A DNA stretch of 64,000 nt from positions 1,860,001 to 1,924,000 of the forward strand of contig NZ_FYEW01000001.1 of assembly GCF_900187375.1 (NCBI RefSeq), read 5' to 3'. Shown here piece by piece: positions 60,808 to 64,000 of the stretch; position 1 is the first letter of the stretch, and each line of letters opens with the position of its first letter. Source of the DNA: Hymenobacter gelipurpurascens (lineage in GTDB: Bacteria > Bacteroidota > Bacteroidia > Cytophagales > Hymenobacteraceae). The translations under genes were made by a program, and so were the position numbers. The notes under the pieces were generated by a model, which saw nothing but the letters and a program-made list of their open reading frames with translations, was not told the origin of the DNA and did no database searches.

Positions 60808-61803
60808 ATGCAAAACCAAACCATCCGGCTGGCCAGCCGCCCAACCGGCGCCCCAACTGCCGAAACTTTCCAGTTTACCACTTCCGAAGCTCCTACGCCG
60901 ACTCCCGGCCAGGTGCTGCTCAAAACGCGCTACGTGTCCGTTGACCCCTATATGCGGGGCCGAATGAGCGCGGCGAAGTCGTACGTTGCGCCGTTTGAAG
61001 TAGGCGAGCCGATTGCGGGCGGCGTGGTGGCCGAAGTAGTGGAAAGCAACCTCGACAAACTCCCTGTCGGCAGCTTGGTAGTGGGCAACCTGCCGTGGCA
61101 GCAGTACACCGTTTCAGATGGGAAAGGCCTGCAGCAAATTCCGGCGGGCCCTGCACCCATCAGCTATTTCCTGGGCTTGCTGGGTATGCCCGGCCTGACG
61201 GCGTATTTCGGCCTGCTCGATATCTGTCAGCCCAAAGCCGGCGAAACGGTAGTGGTTTCCGGTGCGGCCGGAGCCGTGGGCATGGTCGTAGGCCAGTTGG
61301 CCAAAATAAAAGGGGCCCGCGTGATTGGTACCGCCGGCTCCGATGAGAAAGTGGCCTACCTGAAAGAGTTGGGTTTCGATGAAGCCATCAACTACAAAAC
61401 TGCCAACATCGCGGAGGCGCTGGCGGCGGCCGCGCCCAATGGCGTTGACTGCTACTTTGATAACGTGGGTGGTGAAATCACCGATGCGGTGTATGATTTG
61501 CTGAATAAGCACGCCCGCATTGCCCTCTGCGGCCAGATTGCCAGCTACAACGCCACCGAAGCACCTGTTGGCCCGCGCCCCGAAGGTAAGCTCCTCAAAA
61601 CCAGCGCCAAGCTGCAGGGCTTTATCGTTAGTGATTACCTGCCGCAATGGCCTGAGGGCGTGAAGCAGCTTACGGAATGGTATAGCCAAGGCAAGCTCCG
61701 GTTTGAGGAAACCATTACGGAAGGTTTCGACCAGATTCCGAACGCATTCCTGGGCCTGTTCAAGGGCGAAAACACCGGTAAAGCCCTTGTGAAAGTGGCC
61801 TAG
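60808..61803 (+). CDS. NADP-dependent zinc-free MDR-family oxidoreductase (CurA/leukotriene-B4-DH-like)
   Basis: 331 residues. The N-terminal GroES-like part has SVDPYMRGRMSAAKSY. The NADP-binding domain has ETVVVSGAAGAVGMVVGQLA and the following ARVIGTAGSDEKVAYLKE. No structural or catalytic zinc cysteines are visible. Such enzymes reduce alpha,beta-unsaturated aldehydes and ketones, which fits the peroxide/electrophile stress set. The gap of 169 bp to ohr holds no gene I can support. Confidence 0.9.
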   Translation: MQNQTIRLASRPTGAPTAETFQFTTSEAPTPTPGQVLLKTRYVSVDPYMRGRMSAAKSYVAPFEVGEPIAGGVVAEVVESNLDKLPVGSLVVGNLPWQQYTVSDGKGLQQIPAGPAPISYFLGLLGMPGLTAYFGLLDICQPKAGETVVVSGAAGAVGMVVGQLAKIKGARVIGTAGSDEKVAYLKELGFDEAINYKTANIAEALAAAAPNGVDCYFDNVGGEITDAVYDLLNKHARIALCGQIASYNATEAPVGPRPEGKLLKTSAKLQGFIVSDYLPQWPEGVKQLTEWYSQGKLRFEETITEGFDQIPNAFLGLFKGENTGKALVKVA

Positions 61804-61826
61804 GCAACCCCCCTCTCTTTTTCCTT

Positions 61827-62135
61827 ATGTCAACTTCAGCTGAAATTCTGTGCATCGTGGCCGAATGGCGCACCCGGCCCGAGCACGCCGAAACCGTACG
61901 CCAACTCATGGCGCAAGCCGCTGCGGCTGTTCGCCAGCACGAGCCCGGCAACCTGCTCTACGTAGGCCACCAGGACCCCAAAGACCCGGCGCATTTCCTG
62001 TTCTATGAGCAGTACGCCAACCAGGCGGCGCTCGATGCGCACGTGGCTTCGGCCCACTACAAGGAACTGGTAGCCGGCCAAATTGTGCCGCTCCTGACCG
62101 AGCGCACGGTTTCACTGTATAAGCTACTGGCCTAG
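61827..62135 (+). CDS. ABM-domain putative quinol monooxygenase
   Basis: 102 residues, the full YgiN-like fold: LCIVAEWRTRPEHAETVRQL, GNLLYVGHQDPKDPAHFLF, then YEQYANQAALDAHVAS. Cytoplasmic; no signal peptide, unlike the ABM protein at 46808. It is 23 bp after the MDR gene and 42 bp before the DJ-1 gene, so an operon is likely. Confidence 0.87.
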   Translation: MSTSAEILCIVAEWRTRPEHAETVRQLMAQAAAAVRQHEPGNLLYVGHQDPKDPAHFLFYEQYANQAALDAHVASAHYKELVAGQIVPLLTERTVSLYKLLA

Positions 62136-62177
62136 CGCCTGTTGCACGTTTTATTCTCACCCTTACACCCTACACAC

Positions 62178-62858
62178 ATGAACATTCTGATGGTTCTGAC
62201 TTCGCACGATCAGCTCGGCGACACAGGTCATAAAACCGGCTTCTGGCTGGAAGAATTCGCGGCGCCTTACTACGTGTTTAAGGATGCCGGTGCCACCCTT
62301 ACCATCGCCTCGCCCAAAGGCGGCCAGCCACCCCTCGACCCCAAAAGCGACGACCCCAGCGCCCAGACCGACGCCACCAAACGCTTCAAGCAGGATCCGG
62401 AGTCGCAGAAAGTCTTGGCCAATACGGTAAAGCTCGACTCGGTTTCAGCGGCTGATTTTGATGCTGTGTTCTACCCCGGCGGCCACGGCCCGTTGTGGGA
62501 TCTGGCCGAAGACAAGCAGTCTATTGCGCTGATTGAAACCATGTATAACGCCGGCAAGCCCGTGGCGGCTGTGTGCCATGCGCCCGGCGTGCTGCGCCAT
62601 GTGAAAGCCTCTGACGGCACGTCGCTGGTGAAAGGTAAATCAGTAGCCGGCTTCACGAACACCGAGGAAGAAGCTGTGCAGCTGACCAACGTGGTGCCGT
62701 TCCTGGTGGAAGACATGCTGAAAGAAAACGGCGGCAACTACTCCAAAGGCCCCGATTGGGCTCCGTATGTGGTTAGCGCCGGCAACCTCATCACGGGCCA
62801 AAACCCTGCTTCTTCTGAGAAGGCAGCAGAAGAGCTGCTGCAACTGCTGAAGAAGTAG
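62178..62858 (+). CDS. DJ-1/PfpI-family protein (type 1 glutamine amidotransferase-like, Hsp31-like)
   Basis: 226 residues from the ATG at 62178. The catalytic Cys is in PVAAVCHAPGVLRHV, an acid candidate in TGFWLEEFAAPYYVFKDAG, and the strand YPGGHGPLWDLAED is typical of YhbO/Hsp31 members. Family roles include glyoxalase, deglycase and chaperone activity against carbonyl stress. The upstream in-frame ATG at 62142 adds 12 residues that overlap the region just after the ABM stop. Confidence 0.9.
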   Translation: MNILMVLTSHDQLGDTGHKTGFWLEEFAAPYYVFKDAGATLTIASPKGGQPPLDPKSDDPSAQTDATKRFKQDPESQKVLANTVKLDSVSAADFDAVFYPGGHGPLWDLAEDKQSIALIETMYNAGKPVAAVCHAPGVLRHVKASDGTSLVKGKSVAGFTNTEEEAVQLTNVVPFLVEDMLKENGGNYSKGPDWAPYVVSAGNLITGQNPASSEKAAEELLQLLKK

Positions 62859-62860
62859 GC

Positions 62861-62945
62861 CTAGGCCACTTCCCGAACGACAACGCCTCCCCTATTTCCG
62901 ATAAACGGAGATAAGGGAGGCGTTGTCGTTCAGGAAGTGGCCTAG
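62861..62945. terminator. Bidirectional terminator with 40-bp arms carrying the AGTGGCCTAG motif
   Basis: Arms 62861-62900 and 62906-62945 pair with three mismatches around a 5-nt loop (ATAAA). Each arm's outer end carries a CTAGGCCACTTCC motif or its complement. It lies between the convergent DJ-1 and LacI genes. Confidence 0.88.
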
Positions 62946-62964
62946 AAACTTTATTTACGGCTGA

Positions 62965-64000
62965 TCAGCCAGTTACATTACCCGCAAATTTGGCTGCCGG
63001 ATCTCGTACCGGGCTGGGCAATGCTCCTTCTGTGCGGGCCGAGGAGCCGCGCACCAGCAGCTCGGGGCGCAAGGCAATGTGCCGCGGCGCAAAGGGGCGG
63101 CCGTCGGCCTCAATCAGCTCCAGCAGCAGGCGCACGGCCGCCTGGCCCATTTCTTCGCAACGCTGGTCGATGGTAGTGATGGGGGGCTCCGTGATGGTCG
63201 TGAAGGTCTCGTTGCTAAACCCTGTGATGGCCACATCCTGCGGCACCTGTAGGCCTAGGCGGTGCGCTTCCTGCATGGCCCCGAGGGCGCTGTAGTCGCC
63301 GGCGGCAAACACGCCATCCGGTGGGTTCGGGAGAGCCATGAGCTGCCGAAGTGCTTCAGCACCTTGGTCCTGGGCCATTTCGGTATAGATGATCAGGCTT
63401 TCATCCTCGGGCAGCCCAGCTTCGCGCAAAGCATCGAGGTAGCCCTGCCGACGGTTTTTGTAGATATTCAGGTGCTGCGGACCGGCCAGATGCGCAATGC
63501 GGTGGCACCCCTGCTGCAGCAAGTGCCGCGTAGAAACGTAGCCACCCTCCTGGTCGTCGAGCACTACAGCATTCACGTTCTCGCCCTCTACCACGCGGTC
63601 GAAAAACACTAGTGGCAGGCCGCGGCTACGCACTTTCTCGAAGTGCCGAAAGTCGCGCGTAGTGCGCGACAACGACACCAATACGCCTGCTACCTGCGCA
63701 CTAAGCAGGATATCGAGGTTGCGCCGCTCCTGTGCCACATCTTCGTTCGACTGGCAGATAATAACGTTGTAGCCTGCTTTGCTGGCCGCCGACTCAATTC
63801 CGTGCACTACCGAGGGAAAGAACCGGCCCTCAATGTACGGCACCACAATGCCCAGCAGCTGGCTTTTGCCTTTGCGGAGCGCTGATGCTAGGCGGTTGGG
63901 CTGGTAGTTATACTTCTTGGCCAGCTTGAGCACTTTTTGCTTCATGGCGGGCCCAATGCTATGATGGTCGCTCAGGGCCCGCGAGATGGTCGTCATGGAT
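62965..64000 (-). CDS. LacI-family transcriptional regulator (5' partial)
   Basis: The coding frame continues through the right edge. The visible first residues SMTTISRALSDHHSIG are helix 2-3 of the LacI headpiece, so roughly 15-20 N-terminal residues are missing, and the ATG at 63996 is internal. The hinge is YNYQPNRLASALRKGKSQLL, followed by a periplasmic-binding-protein-like effector domain (IVVPYIEGRFFPSVVHGIE; GVFAAGDYSALGAMQEA). It probably responds to a sugar-type ligand; target genes lie outside the window. Confidence 0.93.
   Translation of the reverse strand, partial: SMTTISRALSDHHSIGPAMKQKVLKLAKKYNYQPNRLASALRKGKSQLLGIVVPYIEGRFFPSVVHGIESAASKAGYNVIICQSNEDVAQERRNLDILLSAQVAGVLVSLSRTTRDFRHFEKVRSRGLPLVFFDRVVEGENVNAVVLDDQEGGYVSTRHLLQQGCHRIAHLAGPQHLNIYKNRRQGYLDALREAGLPEDESLIIYTEMAQDQGAEALRQLMALPNPPDGVFAAGDYSALGAMQEAHRLGLQVPQDVAITGFSNETFTTITEPPITTIDQRCEEMGQAAVRLLLELIEADGRPFAPRHIALRPELLVRGSSARTEGALPSPVRDPAAKFAGNVTG

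Overview
The window looks like chromosomal DNA of a Bacteroidota bacterium, most probably the Hymenobacter/Cytophagales group. The basis is inference from sequence: a fairly high-GC genome with AT-rich intergenic gaps, promoters of the Bacteroidota TAnnTTTG type, a protein with a type IX secretion C-terminal tail (55733-57601), hardly any Shine-Dalgarno sequences, and short GTCATTCCGAG / GTCATTGCGAG inverted repeats. The species cannot be fixed from the sequence alone.

Layout. (1) 1-33000 is one large Wzx/Wzy-type exopolysaccharide locus. On the + strand it runs from a Wzc-like chain-length regulator/tyrosine kinase (cut by the left edge), through a Wzx flippase, a Wzy polymerase, glycosyltransferases and an acyltransferase, to two paralogous secreted or membrane-anchored beta-helix proteins. 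GDP-fucose synthesis (gmd, fcl), a GT61 and a GT2 enzyme follow, then a three-gene sugar-nucleotide unit (SAF-domain dehydrogenase, UXS-like SDR, UDP-glucose dehydrogenase). Facing it on the - strand are the initiating phosphoglycosyltransferase (WcaJ type), a WecB/TagA/CpsF transferase and six genes that look like a modified, probably C-methylated and aminated, CDP-sugar pathway. (2) 33400-46400 is a stress or low-oxygen island: four two-domain universal stress proteins, an MBL/beta-CASP hydrolase, a D-lactate-type dehydrogenase, an L,D-transpeptidase, a four-BON-domain protein and a P-type cation ATPase. FNR/Crp-like inverted repeats lie in its two main promoter regions. (3) 46800-58000 is mixed housekeeping: tRNA-Met(CAT), HAD phosphatase, M50 protease, pgk, a tandem fusion of two D-Ala-D-Ala-ligase modules, a PASTA protein, a T9SS cargo protein and a rhodanese. 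(4) 58100-64000 holds a Zn-peptidase-like lipid or secreted protein, then an organic-peroxide/electrophile stress operon (OhrR-like MarR, Ohr, zinc-free MDR reductase, ABM monooxygenase, DJ-1/PfpI), and a LacI-type regulator cut by the right edge.

The strongest signals beyond gene annotation are these. (a) The hexamer GGCCTA/TAGGCC is hyper-abundant. It is often extended to AGTGGCCTAG, embedded in at least 13 stop codons, and paired head-to-head inside several terminator hairpins, which recalls HIP1 or DNA-uptake-sequence systems. (b) A 488-bp block is perfectly identical in two otherwise diverged adjacent beta-helix genes, indicating recent gene conversion. (c) There is a duplicated, fused Ddl. 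(d) FNR-like operators control a USP island whose USPs have lost the ATP-binding glycines. (e) A CDP-sugar gene set has no recognisable 4,6-dehydratase.
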